A DNA stretch of 64,000 nt from Konateibacter massiliensis. GTDB lineage: Bacteria > Bacillota > Clostridia > Lachnospirales > Lachnospiraceae. Made by a program: the position numbers and the translations under genes. Each line of letters opens with the position of its first letter. Positions within the stretch are counted from its first letter, which is position 1. Below the pieces are notes generated by a model. The model made no database searches, was not told the DNA's origin, and worked only from the letters and a program-made list of their open reading frames with translations. The stretch is taken from the NCBI RefSeq assembly GCF_900184995.1, contig NZ_LT860099.1, positions 2,422,332 through 2,486,331 of the forward strand. The letters are read 5' to 3'. Positions 27,108 to 35,997 of this stretch are shown here, in pieces.

Positions 27108-28901
27108 CTAGCGGTATAACGGTCCGTATGCCTCACAAGCCCTGTAATCTGCTCCCTCTTTATCCATTCCGAATGCATTCCAGCTTGCCGGTCTGAAGAT
27201 TTGTTCCTCCGGCACGTTGTGCATGCAAACCGGAATACGAAGGATGGAGCATAAGGTAATCAAGTCGGCTCCGATGTGTCCATAGCTGATTGCTCCGTGA
27301 TTAGCACCCCAATTGTTCATCACGTCATAGGCAGTTGTAAATGCTCCCTCTCCTGTTGTTCTCGGTGCAAACCAGGTACATGGCCATGTGTAGTCCGTTC
27401 TCTTCCATAGTTTATCTGATACCTCGTCCGGCAGATTTACTGTCCAGCCTTCTGCAATCTGTAAAACCGGTCCGAGTCCTTTTACAAGGTTCATACGAAT
27501 CATGGTACACGGCATCTCTGCTCTTGTCAAGAACCTTGATGAATATCCGCCTCCTCTGAAATATCCCTGATCCGCTGCATTCCATGTTGTTGCCTCTAAG
27601 CAAGCATCTACATCCTCTTTTGACATTTCCCAGAACGGCTTAATCACACCGTCTCCTTTTTCATCTTTCACTTCGCCGCAGGCATCAAGACACGCTGCTC
27701 CGGAGTTAATCAGATGAATAAATCCACCGGACTCTTTTGCCACACCTTCAAGCTCATAGCCTGCTGCCTTTTTCACTGCTTCAGGGCTCCAGTAGGTTCT
27801 TACATCGGCAAAAATCTGTGCTGTATTGGTTAGCAGCTTGCTGAATAACATTCCCACTCCATTTAAGCTGTCGTTTTCCGTTGCCAGAATATATGGCTCT
27901 CTCGCTCCTGTCCAGTCAAAAGATGAATTTAAAAGTGCCTCTGGGAAGTCACAGTTCGGATAAAAATCTGTCCATTGTCTCTGTCCTTGGAAACCTGCTG
28001 CGATGGCATTGTGTCCTACCATCTCCTCCTCGCATCCTTCCGGCAGATTTTTGTTGCCGTTCATCAAGTCCTTGATAATACACATCATCTTAACAACAAA
28101 TTCCCAGTCTTTTTCCTTCTCTTCCGGGGTCTTCTGTGCCTCCGATGGGTTTTTGTCAAAGCCTTCCTTGCATTTTTCTTTCGTCCATGCAAGCGCCTTC
28201 TGATATTCTGCCTCGTCGTAAATATTCTCTGTCATACGGCGGATAATCTCTACCTCATCCACAGATTCCACTCTCATTCCAAGATATTCCTCAAAGAAGT
28301 CTACATTTACAATTGAGCCGGCAATACCCATACAGATAGAACCAATCTGTAAATAGGACTTTCCTCTCATTGTAGCCGCTGCAACAGCCGCACGTCCAAA
28401 ACGAAGCAGCTTTTCTCTTACGTCCTGAGGAATTTCTGTGTCGTCTGCATTCTGCACATCATGTCCGTAAATACCAAATGCCGGAAGACCCTTCTGTGCA
28501 TGCCCTGCGAGTACCGCTGCCAGATATACCGCGCCCGGTCTCTCTGTTCCGTTAAATCCCCAAACACCCTTGATTGTCTTTGGGTCCATATCCATTGTCT
28601 CGGAGCCGTAGCACCAGCAAGGGGTAACCGTAAGTGTGATATCCACGCCTGCCTTTTTAAACTGGTCTGCGCAGGCTGCTGCCTCTGCCACACGTCCGAT
28701 TGTCGTGTCCGCGATAATAACTTTTACCGGCTCACCATTTGAATATCTCAGGTTCTCGGTAAATAATTTTGCCGCTGCCTTCGCCATTCCCATTGTCTGA
28801 TCCTCTAAGGACTCTCTTACCTTTAGCATACCTCTTCTGCCGTCAATCGTCGGTCGAATTCCAATTACCGGGTAGTCACCAATTAATCTGCTCTCTGCCA
28901 T
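27108..28901 (-). CDS. fucI: L-fucose isomerase
   Basis: Converts L-fucose to L-fuculose (also D-arabinose to D-ribulose), Mn-dependent, cytoplasmic. The 597 residues match the family (about 590). Highly conserved stretches include [36 protein letters not shown] with the metal-binding Glu, and [13 protein letters not shown], plus the C-terminal [19 protein letters not shown] with the active-site His. ATG follows CGGAGGAA. A divergent AraC-family gene and the downstream two-component and ABC genes form the fucose region. L-fuculokinase and L-fuculose-phosphate aldolase are not in this window. Confidence 0.95.
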   Translation of the reverse strand: MAESRLIGDYPVIGIRPTIDGRRGMLKVRESLEDQTMGMAKAAAKLFTENLRYSNGEPVKVIIADTTIGRVAEAAACADQFKKAGVDITLTVTPCWCYGSETMDMDPKTIKGVWGFNGTERPGAVYLAAVLAGHAQKGLPAFGIYGHDVQNADDTEIPQDVREKLLRFGRAAVAAATMRGKSYLQIGSICMGIAGSIVNVDFFEEYLGMRVESVDEVEIIRRMTENIYDEAEYQKALAWTKEKCKEGFDKNPSEAQKTPEEKEKDWEFVVKMMCIIKDLMNGNKNLPEGCEEEMVGHNAIAAGFQGQRQWTDFYPNCDFPEALLNSSFDWTGAREPYILATENDSLNGVGMLFSKLLTNTAQIFADVRTYWSPEAVKKAAGYELEGVAKESGGFIHLINSGAACLDACGEVKDEKGDGVIKPFWEMSKEDVDACLEATTWNAADQGYFRGGGYSSRFLTRAEMPCTMIRMNLVKGLGPVLQIAEGWTVNLPDEVSDKLWKRTDYTWPCTWFAPRTTGEGAFTTAYDVMNNWGANHGAISYGHIGADLITLCSILRIPVCMHNVPEEQIFRPASWNAFGMDKEGADYRACEAYGPLYR

Positions 28902-29094
28902 TTCTTATTCCTCCGTTTTCATTGTTATCGCGTCTCTTGGTCATTTCTTAATGTATTGCGATTTTTACCATTTTAAAAAATTCGCTTTTCATATGTATGG
29001 TTGATTTGACTAAGTTTTTATATTTTTATTTTCTATTTATATACTAATTATACAATTATACTTTGGTTTTTGCTCGCAAAAAACCGCTCATATA

Positions 29095-29123
29095 TGGACA
29101 TTTTTTGTCATTATTGTTATAAT
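29095..29123 (+). promoter_or_regulatory. Promoter of the AraC-family gene
   Basis: TGGACA at 29095-29100 and TATAAT at 29118-29123, spacer 17 bases, 50 bases upstream of the start codon. The 273-base divergent region to fucI is very AT-rich and otherwise holds no gene. Confidence 0.65.
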
Positions 29124-29174
29124 AACTTTATTACTTATAACATTCTGATTAACGATGCAAAAAGGAGGCTGGCG

Positions 29175-30113
29175 ATGAAAGCATTTCACGAGGTGCGAAG
29201 CTATGATTCTGATTTTATGGTATGGCATTCCGCCTACAAAAACATAAGCTTTTTAGCGCATTGGCATAAAGAAATTGAGCTTATTTACATTCGCGGAGGA
29301 AGTGCAAGAATCAGCATTAACGATACTATGTTTGTCGCCAAAGAGGGCGATTTGGTATTTTGTGACAGCGGCAATATTCATTACAGTGATTCCCATGATA
29401 TGGACAATTCCTTAGATTTTTTGATTTTTGATCCTAATCTTGTGAGTCCGGTGTATGAAAAATCCAATTTTATCAAACCCCTTATCACTGCCGAGATGCT
29501 CGAACAGCTTCAGTTAAATGACAGACTTCTTGATTTGATTGAGACGGTGAAGAGGGAGACAAGGCAAAAAGAAGCTCACTATAAAGAGGTTGTGACAGCA
29601 AAGCTGATGGAATTTTGGTATTTGCTTCTTAGACGTCTTCCAAAAGAACAGGAGCGTTCCGCAGAAAAAAATAAAAGAAATGATATGCTCTATGATTTAC
29701 AGCAGCTTCTCTCCTATATCGATAGCCATTACTCAGAAAACCTGTCACTTGCCTTTGCAGCGGACAAGATGGGATTTTCGGAAAGCCATTTTTCAAAAAT
29801 ATTCAAAAAGCTGATGGGAACTAATTATGTAAACTATATTAACCTCATACGGGTAGAGCATGCCGCGGCACAGCTTAAAAGCACACCGGACAAGGTGACG
29901 GACATTGCCATCGACTGTGGTTTTAACAATATTCGAAATTTTAATCGTGTTTTTAAATCAATCACCGGTTACACCCCAACTGCCTTTGCGGCGGCAGCGC
30001 GCTCCGATATCTATTCTCTTTCCTACTATAACAGAAAAAGTGCGGAGAAACAGTTTGTCGAACAAGATTCCATAACCCTGATTAACAACAACAATCTCCG
30101 CACTCCTTCTTAA
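29175..30113 (+). CDS. AraC family regulator with cupin sensor domain
   Basis: A 312-residue regulator: an N-terminal cupin-like effector domain (about 5-110, HWHKEIELIYIRGGSARISI and VAKEGDLVFCDSGNIHYSD) and a C-terminal AraC double helix-turn-helix (about 180-275, LSLAFAADKMGFSESHFSKI and VTDIAIDCGFNNIRNFNRVF). The ATG lies after AAAGGAGG; an upstream TTG in frame has no ribosome site and overlaps the promoter. It is divergent to fucI, so it probably controls that gene and itself. Confidence 0.9.
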   Translation: MKAFHEVRSYDSDFMVWHSAYKNISFLAHWHKEIELIYIRGGSARISINDTMFVAKEGDLVFCDSGNIHYSDSHDMDNSLDFLIFDPNLVSPVYEKSNFIKPLITAEMLEQLQLNDRLLDLIETVKRETRQKEAHYKEVVTAKLMEFWYLLLRRLPKEQERSAEKNKRNDMLYDLQQLLSYIDSHYSENLSLAFAADKMGFSESHFSKIFKKLMGTNYVNYINLIRVEHAAAQLKSTPDKVTDIAIDCGFNNIRNFNRVFKSITGYTPTAFAAAARSDIYSLSYYNRKSAEKQFVEQDSITLINNNNLRTPS

Positions 30114-30127
30114 GCGCAGTAATATCT

Positions 30128-30233
30128 TAACCTTATCAAGGAAGTCCCCCGCTTCTTCAAGCGGGGGGCAACTTGCTTGTTTCAGTAGGTGTTCAAGCAC
30201 CTACTGAAATACCACGAAGTGGTAATAAGGTTA
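30128..30233. repeat. Four-stem intergenic element (cloverleaf-like), copy 1
   Basis: A perfect nine-base outer inverted repeat (30128-30136 with 30225-30233) encloses three perfect hairpins: 30146-30167 (nine pairs, CTTC loop), 30180-30209 (twelve pairs) and 30210-30224 (six pairs). Another small hairpin follows at 30248-30268. It fills the gap between the convergent AraC and dCMP deaminase genes, with no open frame. It resembles the hairpin-rich ends of IS200/IS605-type elements or a non-autonomous derivative; this is a guess from structure. Confidence 0.6.
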
Positions 30234-30276
30234 TGAGTAAGTAGCGTAGCGGATTACGAATATCCGCTTTGACTTC

Positions 30277-30762
30277 TTATATCTTAAAATTAATCTCGCG
30301 GTTGGTGTGCTGATATTGGTAATATCTTACACCAGCAGCATCAAACATGCGCTTTGATGCTATAACTGCGGGAGTATCCTTATATTTGTCTTCATCATAG
30401 ATAACCGCTTTGATCCCTGCCTGAATAATTGCCTTGGCACATTCGTTACACGGGAATAGGGAAACATAAAGCTTCGCTCCCTCCAAGCTTCCGCCTCGAT
30501 AGTTTAGTATGGCATTTAACTCACTGTGGGTCGTGTACAAATATTTATTTTCCAGCGGTGCACCTTCTCGCTCCCATGGAAATTCATCGTCAGAACAGCC
30601 CTTTGGAAAACCATTATAGCCCATAGACAATATTTTGTTGTCATCACTTACGATACAACACCCCACCTGTGTACCGGGGTCCTTCGACCGCATACCAGAC
30701 AAGATTGCCACTCCCATAAAATATTCATCCCAAGTAATATAGTCGCTTCGTTTACTGCTCAT
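30277..30762 (-). CDS. dCMP deaminase (ComEB-like)
   Basis: Zinc-dependent deoxycytidylate deaminase, 161 residues, supplying dUMP for thymidylate synthesis. The zinc site is intact: HSELNAILN (His and catalytic Glu) and FPCNECAKAIIQAG (two Cys). The N-terminal ITWDEYFMGVAILSGMRSKD and TQVGCCIVSDDNKILSMGYN are typical. ATG after GGAGG. Last gene of the tsaC/rpiB/upp/dCMP-deaminase series, 18 bases after upp. Confidence 0.93.
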   Translation of the reverse strand: MSSKRSDYITWDEYFMGVAILSGMRSKDPGTQVGCCIVSDDNKILSMGYNGFPKGCSDDEFPWEREGAPLENKYLYTTHSELNAILNYRGGSLEGAKLYVSLFPCNECAKAIIQAGIKAVIYDEDKYKDTPAVIASKRMFDAAGVRYYQYQHTNREINFKI

Positions 30763-30780
30763 ACTTTTTCCTCCTATCTC

Positions 30781-31410
30781 TTACTTTGTACCAAAAATTC
30801 TATCTCCTGCATCTCCAAGTCCAGGCACAATGTATCCGTGATCATTTAAGTGCTCGTCCAAAGCTCCGATGAAGATATCCACATCCGGATGCTCAGTCTG
30901 CATTCTTTTTACACCTTCCGGTGCCGCTATAATGCACATAAAGCGGATATTTTTCACTCCTTTTTCTTTGAGCATCTTAATCGCAGCAACGCTGGAACCT
31001 CCTGTTGCAAGCATAGGGTCAACGACAAACACTTCACGGTCTGCAGAATCTGCCGGAAGCTTACAGTAATATTCCACCGGCTCCAATGTATCAGGATCTC
31101 TGTATAAACCGATATGTCCTACCTTTGCAGCCGGAATCATGGAAAGCATTCCATCCACCATACCAAGTCCTGCTCTAAGAATCGGTACAATTGCCAATTT
31201 TTTTCCATGCAGTTCCTTCACTGTAGTCTCACAGATTGGGGTTTGTATCGTAACATCCTGAAGTTTTAAATCTCTTGTCGCTTCATAGCACATAAGCATT
31301 GCTATCTCACCTATCATCTGTCTGAAATCTTTTGATCCCGTTTCTATCCTTCTGATAATTCCTATTTTGTGCTGAATAAGCGGGTGCTCCATTACTGTAA
31401 CTTTTGACAT
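30781..31410 (-). CDS. upp: Uracil phosphoribosyltransferase
   Basis: Salvages uracil to UMP with PRPP. Its 209 residues are the family length. The PRPP loop [16 protein letters not shown], the flexible loop region [20 protein letters not shown] and the uracil-binding C-terminal [17 protein letters not shown] are all present. ATG follows AGGAGG. In an operon with rpiB upstream and dCMP deaminase downstream. Confidence 0.97.
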   Translation of the reverse strand: MSKVTVMEHPLIQHKIGIIRRIETGSKDFRQMIGEIAMLMCYEATRDLKLQDVTIQTPICETTVKELHGKKLAIVPILRAGLGMVDGMLSMIPAAKVGHIGLYRDPDTLEPVEYYCKLPADSADREVFVVDPMLATGGSSVAAIKMLKEKGVKNIRFMCIIAAPEGVKRMQTEHPDVDIFIGALDEHLNDHGYIVPGLGDAGDRIFGTK

Positions 31411-31422
31411 CTTTTTTTCCTC

Positions 31423-31857
31423 CTAGATTTCCTCTTCAATTTTGCTAATTCTCTGCATGTGTCTCTCTTCACCTGAAAACTCTGTATTTAAAAATGTATC
31501 AACAATTTTAAGTGCAAGCCCCGGTCCTACTACTCTTCCGCCCAAGGCAAGAATATTCGCATCGTTGTGAAGTCTTGTAGCTTCTGCCGTAAAGCAGTCG
31601 GTGCAAAGTGCCGCTCTGATACCCTTCACCTTATTTGCCGTAATCGAAATTCCAATTCCGGTTCCGCATATCAGAATGCCCTTTTCGCACTCTCCACTGG
31701 CAACCGCATTTGCCACTAATTTTCCATATACCGGATAATCACATGCTTCCTCACTGGAACAGCCATAATCCTTATATTCCAGCTTATGCGCCTCCAAGTA
31801 GGAAACAATTTCCTGCTTCAATAAAAATCCTCCGTGGTCACAACCTAATGCTATCAT
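31423..31857 (-). CDS. rpiB: Ribose-5-phosphate isomerase B
   Basis: RpiB/LacAB family sugar-phosphate isomerase, 144 residues. It begins MIALGCDHGGFLLKQEI, has the catalytic Cys region ILICGTGIGISITANKVKGI and the anion-binding LHNDANILALGGRVVGP. It links ribose 5-phosphate and ribulose 5-phosphate; allose or galactose phosphate variants exist, but the housekeeping context favours RpiB. The start overlaps the tsaC stop (ATGA). Confidence 0.93.
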   Translation of the reverse strand: MIALGCDHGGFLLKQEIVSYLEAHKLEYKDYGCSSEEACDYPVYGKLVANAVASGECEKGILICGTGIGISITANKVKGIRAALCTDCFTAEATRLHNDANILALGGRVVGPGLALKIVDTFLNTEFSGEERHMQRISKIEEEI

Positions 31858-32921
31858 TTTTTTCCTCCTTCAATATGAATAATTTTATGTCCTGCCGCCT
31901 TTAACAGGCGATTCATGATGGCAACACCGAGCTTTCCGTCAGAAAAGCTCTCTGAATAAATAAAATCTACTTTTAATTCATCAAATTCCCTCAGCACATT
32001 ATATAGATTATGGCTGATTGTCTCCTCATCACTTCTATTCCCGATGCTTTTGACTTGTCCTGCTTCGTATCGGTCTATCGTCTCATCGGTGGCAATAATG
32101 CCCACCTTGTAATTTTGCTCAATCTTTTCTTTGGTCAGCCTTGTGATTTCTCGGATAACACTCTCTTCCTCGCCCTCCAAAATAGTCAATTCTCCCTTTG
32201 GCGCATAATGCTTATAGCGCATGCCCGGAGCCTTGGGTCTGTCCTTTAATTCTTCCTCTGCCAGAATGGTCTTGTCCACAGCGACCTCTCCAATAACGCT
32301 TTCCAGCATTTCTTGATTAATATAGCCGGGGCGCAGTATCATCGGGGGCTCTGACGTCATGTCCACAATGGTCGATTCAATTCCGATACCAACCATGCCT
32401 CCGTCCAAAATCATATCGATTCTCCCCTCCATATCCTCCGCCACATGACTTGCCTTTGTGGGACTTGGACGCCCTGAGGTATTGGCGCTCGGCGCAGCGA
32501 TATAGCCTCCCGAGGCCTTGATAAGAGCAAGGGCAAGCTTATGGCTTGGCATTCTGACCGCCACAGTATTTAGGCCTCCGGTTGTCCCGAGAGGTACGAT
32601 ATTTTTTTTATGGAAAATCATGGTAAGAGGTCCTGGCCAGAATTCATTGGCAAGAAGCAGAGCCTTCTTTGGAATCGCCTCCGCAATTTTATCAAGTGCG
32701 TTAAGCTCTGCAATATGAACAATAAGAGGATTATCTGATGGTCTTCCCTTTGCCTCGTATATTTTAGAAGAAGCATTTGCATCCAGTGCATTTGCACCGA
32801 GTCCATACACCGTCTCAGTAGGAAAGGCAACGAGTCCCCCCTGTATCAATATACGGGCGGCTTCCTCGATTGCCTCTTTATCCATATGCTCCATATCGAT
32901 TTTTCTTTGTATTGTATCCAT
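31854..32921 (-). CDS. L-threonylcarbamoyladenylate synthase (Sua5/YwlC type)
   Basis: First step of the tRNA t6A modification at position 37. About 355 residues make this the long Sua5 form: a YrdC domain (about 10-200, with GLVAFPTETVYGLGANAL, SDNPLIVHI and YIAAPSANTSGRPSPT) plus the C-terminal Sua5 domain (about 220-350), joined by the DRPKAPGMRYKHYAPKGEL linker that closes the active site. The start is uncertain: I use the third ATG, after an AAGGAA site; one at 32939 lacks a ribosome site. First gene of the tsaC/rpiB/upp series. Confidence 0.92.
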   Translation of the reverse strand: MDTIQRKIDMEHMDKEAIEEAARILIQGGLVAFPTETVYGLGANALDANASSKIYEAKGRPSDNPLIVHIAELNALDKIAEAIPKKALLLANEFWPGPLTMIFHKKNIVPLGTTGGLNTVAVRMPSHKLALALIKASGGYIAAPSANTSGRPSPTKASHVAEDMEGRIDMILDGGMVGIGIESTIVDMTSEPPMILRPGYINQEMLESVIGEVAVDKTILAEEELKDRPKAPGMRYKHYAPKGELTILEGEEESVIREITRLTKEKIEQNYKVGIIATDETIDRYEAGQVKSIGNRSDEETISHNLYNVLREFDELKVDFIYSESFSDGKLGVAIMNRLLKAAGHKIIHIEGGKK

Positions 32922-32956
32922 TTTCACCATTTCCTTCATGTGTATCTATGTATACT

Positions 32957-32989
32957 GTTACAGTTCAGCCATACGCCCAAACTGTAAAC
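32957..32989. repeat. Short palindromic intergenic repeat, copy B
   Basis: A 33-base element starting GTTACAGTT and ending AACTGTAAAC, matching copy A (27064-27095) across its length apart from a few substitutions. It fills the gap directly downstream of the amidase stop codon. Confidence 0.6.
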
Positions 32990-33688
32990 TTATTTTTTAC
33001 CTTCTCCGTTGATGTATTGCAATATACCAAGGTGAATTGCCCAAGCAAGCTTTTGCTGGTAATTTTCATCCACCAACTTTGACGCTTCCTCGTAGTTTGA
33101 CAGGAAGCCACACTCCACAATGACCATTGTTGCATCTGTTTTCTTCAGCAGATAATAACTTGTATTTGTTTTTGCGGCACGGTTATTATTCGGCTGTATA
33201 TGAGTCCGAAGCTGATTTTGTATGATTTCCGCCAAATCTTTTGCGGCACTGGAATGTTTAAAATAAAAAACCTGCGCTCCGTTTACATATTCCTCATGAT
33301 AACTGTTTTGGTGGATGCTGACCGCCACGGTGGGATTGGTTTTGCTGATGAGTTCACAGCGTCTTTTCATATCCTGCGCTTTTTTGTTCTTGGAGTTCTC
33401 ATCGTAAAGCCCCGCATCTTCCTCCCGCGTCATAACAACTTCAATATCCTCAGCCTCGAGCATCGTCTTGAGCAGCATTGCAATGCTTAAATTTATGTCT
33501 TTTTCCAGCGCATTGTTGATCCCAACCTTACCGGGGTCATTTCCTCCATGCCCCGCATCAATGACAACAACCGGCTTTTGCTTCTCACTTTTCATACTGA
33601 TGACTGCAATACTTCCCTGTCTGCCCACAACGATGGCACTCACCAAAAGTATCACAGCCATTAAGACTTCTATGGTCTTTCTCTTCAT
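32990..33688 (-). CDS. N-acetylmuramoyl-L-alanine amidase (CwlD-like, Amidase_3)
   Basis: Exported zinc amidase cutting the peptide from muramic acid in peptidoglycan; 232 residues. An N-terminal signal-anchor (about 5-25) is followed by a single Amidase_3 domain with the zinc ligands in VIDAGHGGNDPGKVG and AVSIHQNSYHEE, a metal-binding Glu before these, and the catalytic Glu in MVIVECGFLSNYEEA. Length and layout resemble CwlD, which makes muramic-delta-lactam in spore cortex; a vegetative role is possible. It follows the GH18/SH3 protein gene on the same strand. Confidence 0.87.
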   Translation of the reverse strand: MKRKTIEVLMAVILLVSAIVVGRQGSIAVISMKSEKQKPVVVIDAGHGGNDPGKVGINNALEKDINLSIAMLLKTMLEAEDIEVVMTREEDAGLYDENSKNKKAQDMKRRCELISKTNPTVAVSIHQNSYHEEYVNGAQVFYFKHSSAAKDLAEIIQNQLRTHIQPNNNRAAKTNTSYYLLKKTDATMVIVECGFLSNYEEASKLVDENYQQKLAWAIHLGILQYINGEGKK

Positions 33689-33750
33689 GCTTCATCTTCC
33701 CGCATTTTCGTTCCTTAATACAGTTTATGTACAGGACGGAAATAAAATAC

Positions 33751-33780
33751 GTTACAGTTCAGCCTTAGTTTGTTATAGTT
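33751..33780. repeat. Short palindromic intergenic repeat, partial copy C
   Basis: The first 14 bases (GTTACAGTTCAGCC) are identical to copy B; the second half is degenerate. It lies directly downstream of the GH18/SH3 gene stop codon. Confidence 0.4.
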
Positions 33781-33784
33781 TCGT

Positions 33785-35542
33785 TTAATTTACATATTTA
33801 ATAATCGTATCCCAGACGCTTTCTTTCTCAAGTCCGAGCTTCCAACTCGCCACACCTGCAAGATCAAATTCATCTACCAGCTTCATCTTTTCCTCGATAG
33901 AGGTCTCTTCTTCAAGCCATATCTCATATGTGATTCCGTTCACCTCATAAGTTGCATAATACTGACCTGTGGTCTCGTCCCAAACCGGTGTAATCCCGTT
34001 TGCACTTAAGAGCTTCTCCGAATTTCCCATGCTGTATACTTCACTGGACAAATTATATGGGATGTATTCCGTACTCTCGGTCTCTGCCGCGATTTCCTCT
34101 TCCGTCTTTGGTGTCTCTATCCAAAGTCTCGTGTAAAACGGCACCGCATTGATAACCTTTTCCTTCGGAACCTCTAAAAGTGTATTCTCTATTCCGGAAC
34201 GTACAAAACCGATGGACGCAACCGAGCCCGGTTCCTCCGATGTTGCATAGTGCTCATCGTAGCCCATGATAATCACATAGTCTGCCACAATTCCTTGTTC
34301 CTTCCTATTATAAAGTGCAGAATATTCCGTCGGCACATAGTTGTCAATTGACAACACAACACCGTTATTTCTGCATTTGATAGAAAGCTCTCTGATAAAC
34401 TGAATAAAGTGCTCCCCTTCCTCGCTCTTTAATTCCTCAAAGTCAATGTTAATTCCATCCAGATTATATTCGATAGCCGCAGCAATCAACTGATTAATTA
34501 ACTTTTCTCTTTTTGATGTATAGGAAAGAACCTCGTAGGTGCTTACCTCATCATTAAAATTATCAACCAAAGCCCACACCTCAATACCAAGCTGGTGTGC
34601 GTGACTCACGTACGTAGAATCGGCAAGGCTTGTTATATTTCCTTCATTATCGGAAAGCGAAAACCACGTCGGGGAAACCGTATTTACCCCTTTTGTGTCA
34701 GCCAGCAATGTGAGAAGCTTATCATTTGCTGCCTTCTCCATCACCTGATGCCACACTAGATTAATATCATAGTCCTTTGATATACTTGTATAAACCGGCT
34801 CCTCAAAACTTCTGCTCTCTGTCGCCTCCGTAATATTAGTCAAATTTTTATTCTTGATATATCCGATGAAGCCATCCTCGCTTCGTACCTGACTCCAATC
34901 TTCACCCTGCTCTAAGACAACCACTTTACTGCCCTCTGCTACATCGGTTAAAATCGGACTTTTGATTCCGCCCTTCACGCGGACGCTGTCATCCTTCCTA
35001 AGCTGGGCATAGCTGACACTTCCCCATTCATAGGTAATATGCACACGGTTCGGATCATCAAATTTTTCATAGGAGATATTCGTATATTGCTGGACAAAAT
35101 CCAAGGCAATATAAGCTTTGTCTCCGTCTACTTTCACAATTACATAATTTTCTGTATTTTTCGTCTTGCTTATATAATAATCTTTACTTCCCACACTTGC
35201 CGAAATCACATCGGTAGGGGTGGTATAAAGAAGAACGTTCTCATTTGGGTCCCAGTAAAATCTGGAATTTAAATAATTTTTTACGGTGTTATACTCTAAA
35301 TACACCTCATCATTAAACAGTAACCCCTTTTCCTCTGACTTGGCGTTCTGTAGAATCAGTGCCACCTCATCCTCTTCGCTGAGTCCAAAATACTCAGTTC
35401 TGTCTGCCCGCTCATCTGTCGGCGTATATTTTTCTATAATATTTCCCACAACGTAAATAATAACTACGATTACGAGCAATATCAACATTGCCAGCACAGA
35501 AATAATTTTCTTTTTTAGCTCCGGAGATACTCTCCTCCACAT
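33785..35542 (-). CDS. GH18-type glycoside hydrolase with SH3b domain (spore/cell-wall hydrolase-like)
   Basis: A 585-residue exported protein. A signal-anchor helix (about 12-35) is followed by a copper-amine-oxidase-like N-terminal region (about 60-160), a bacterial SH3 domain (about 170-235, containing VVLEQGEDWSQVRSEDGFIG) and a GH18 barrel (about 250-585). The catalytic motif is present as LDGINIDFEEL with the acid Glu, and EVWALVDNFNDEV and DYVIIMGYDEHYA are also typical. Such proteins (YaaH/CcfE-like or YvbX) act on peptidoglycan or chitin-like chains. ATG after GGAGGG. A long 455-base spacer lies upstream. Confidence 0.88.
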   Translation of the reverse strand: MWRRVSPELKKKIISVLAMLILLVIVVIIYVVGNIIEKYTPTDERADRTEYFGLSEEDEVALILQNAKSEEKGLLFNDEVYLEYNTVKNYLNSRFYWDPNENVLLYTTPTDVISASVGSKDYYISKTKNTENYVIVKVDGDKAYIALDFVQQYTNISYEKFDDPNRVHITYEWGSVSYAQLRKDDSVRVKGGIKSPILTDVAEGSKVVVLEQGEDWSQVRSEDGFIGYIKNKNLTNITEATESRSFEEPVYTSISKDYDINLVWHQVMEKAANDKLLTLLADTKGVNTVSPTWFSLSDNEGNITSLADSTYVSHAHQLGIEVWALVDNFNDEVSTYEVLSYTSKREKLINQLIAAAIEYNLDGINIDFEELKSEEGEHFIQFIRELSIKCRNNGVVLSIDNYVPTEYSALYNRKEQGIVADYVIIMGYDEHYATSEEPGSVASIGFVRSGIENTLLEVPKEKVINAVPFYTRLWIETPKTEEEIAAETESTEYIPYNLSSEVYSMGNSEKLLSANGITPVWDETTGQYYATYEVNGITYEIWLEEETSIEEKMKLVDEFDLAGVASWKLGLEKESVWDTIIKYVN

Positions 35543-35997
35543 GCCGCTGTCCCTCCTCTTTGTTTTTTACTTCCCCTATTATAACATGAACCCCCATTAA
35601 CGTCATTATTATTTTCGACATTGTAATCTTTTTTTAAGGTTTTATATTGTTTTTCGTCAAACCAAAATACATTCTTCGCAATCGATCCGATTGCGCAGCA
35701 ATAACTTCTTTGATAATCCCCACCCACCCTTGGAGTTCACTTCGTCTGCGTATAGAGGGATATCCGCATTTTCCCAAAATATAACTTCCCCTGATTATCA
35801 TGATGAATTGCTTTATGGCTTACCAATTGCCTTACCTTATTACTTATCTATGTCTTACCTTTTGCTCTTTTGCTTTCCTGCCGGTCCTACCGCATGCCTT
35901 CCGTTTTCCAATTGGAGATTTTCGTGATATATTAATTCGAATTCTGCTATCGTGCTTGTATGACCGGGTAGAAAATTGCTGCTGCTTTGCCTTTGAC
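35543..35997 (-). other. 455-base spacer without intact gene; possible decayed coding sequence
   Basis: No open frame here has a ribosome site or a recognisable domain. On the minus strand short frames with protein-like composition occur (for example around 35860-35990 and 35590-35730), each broken by stops, suggesting a degraded gene. Structure is also present: TGATAATC/GATTATCA arms around 35720-35805 and a GC-balanced hairpin near 35683-35702. A TATAAT just upstream of the GH18 gene (about 35578-35584) could be its -10 box. I see no known riboswitch consensus. Confidence 0.4.

Noticed and set aside
30128-30233. Cloverleaf as a tRNA gene
   Set aside because: No T-loop TTC sequence, no anticodon-stem geometry and no CCA-side acceptor pattern; stem lengths (9, 9, 12, 6) do not fit a tRNA.
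27064-33780. Short repeats as a CRISPR array
   Set aside because: The copies are kilobases apart, diverged and lack regularly spaced unique spacers.
35543-35997. Cyclic-di-AMP (ydaO) or other known riboswitch in the leader of the cell-wall hydrolase gene
   Set aside because: The GC-rich consensus blocks of the ydaO motif are not found on the minus strand, nor are other well-known aptamer cores.
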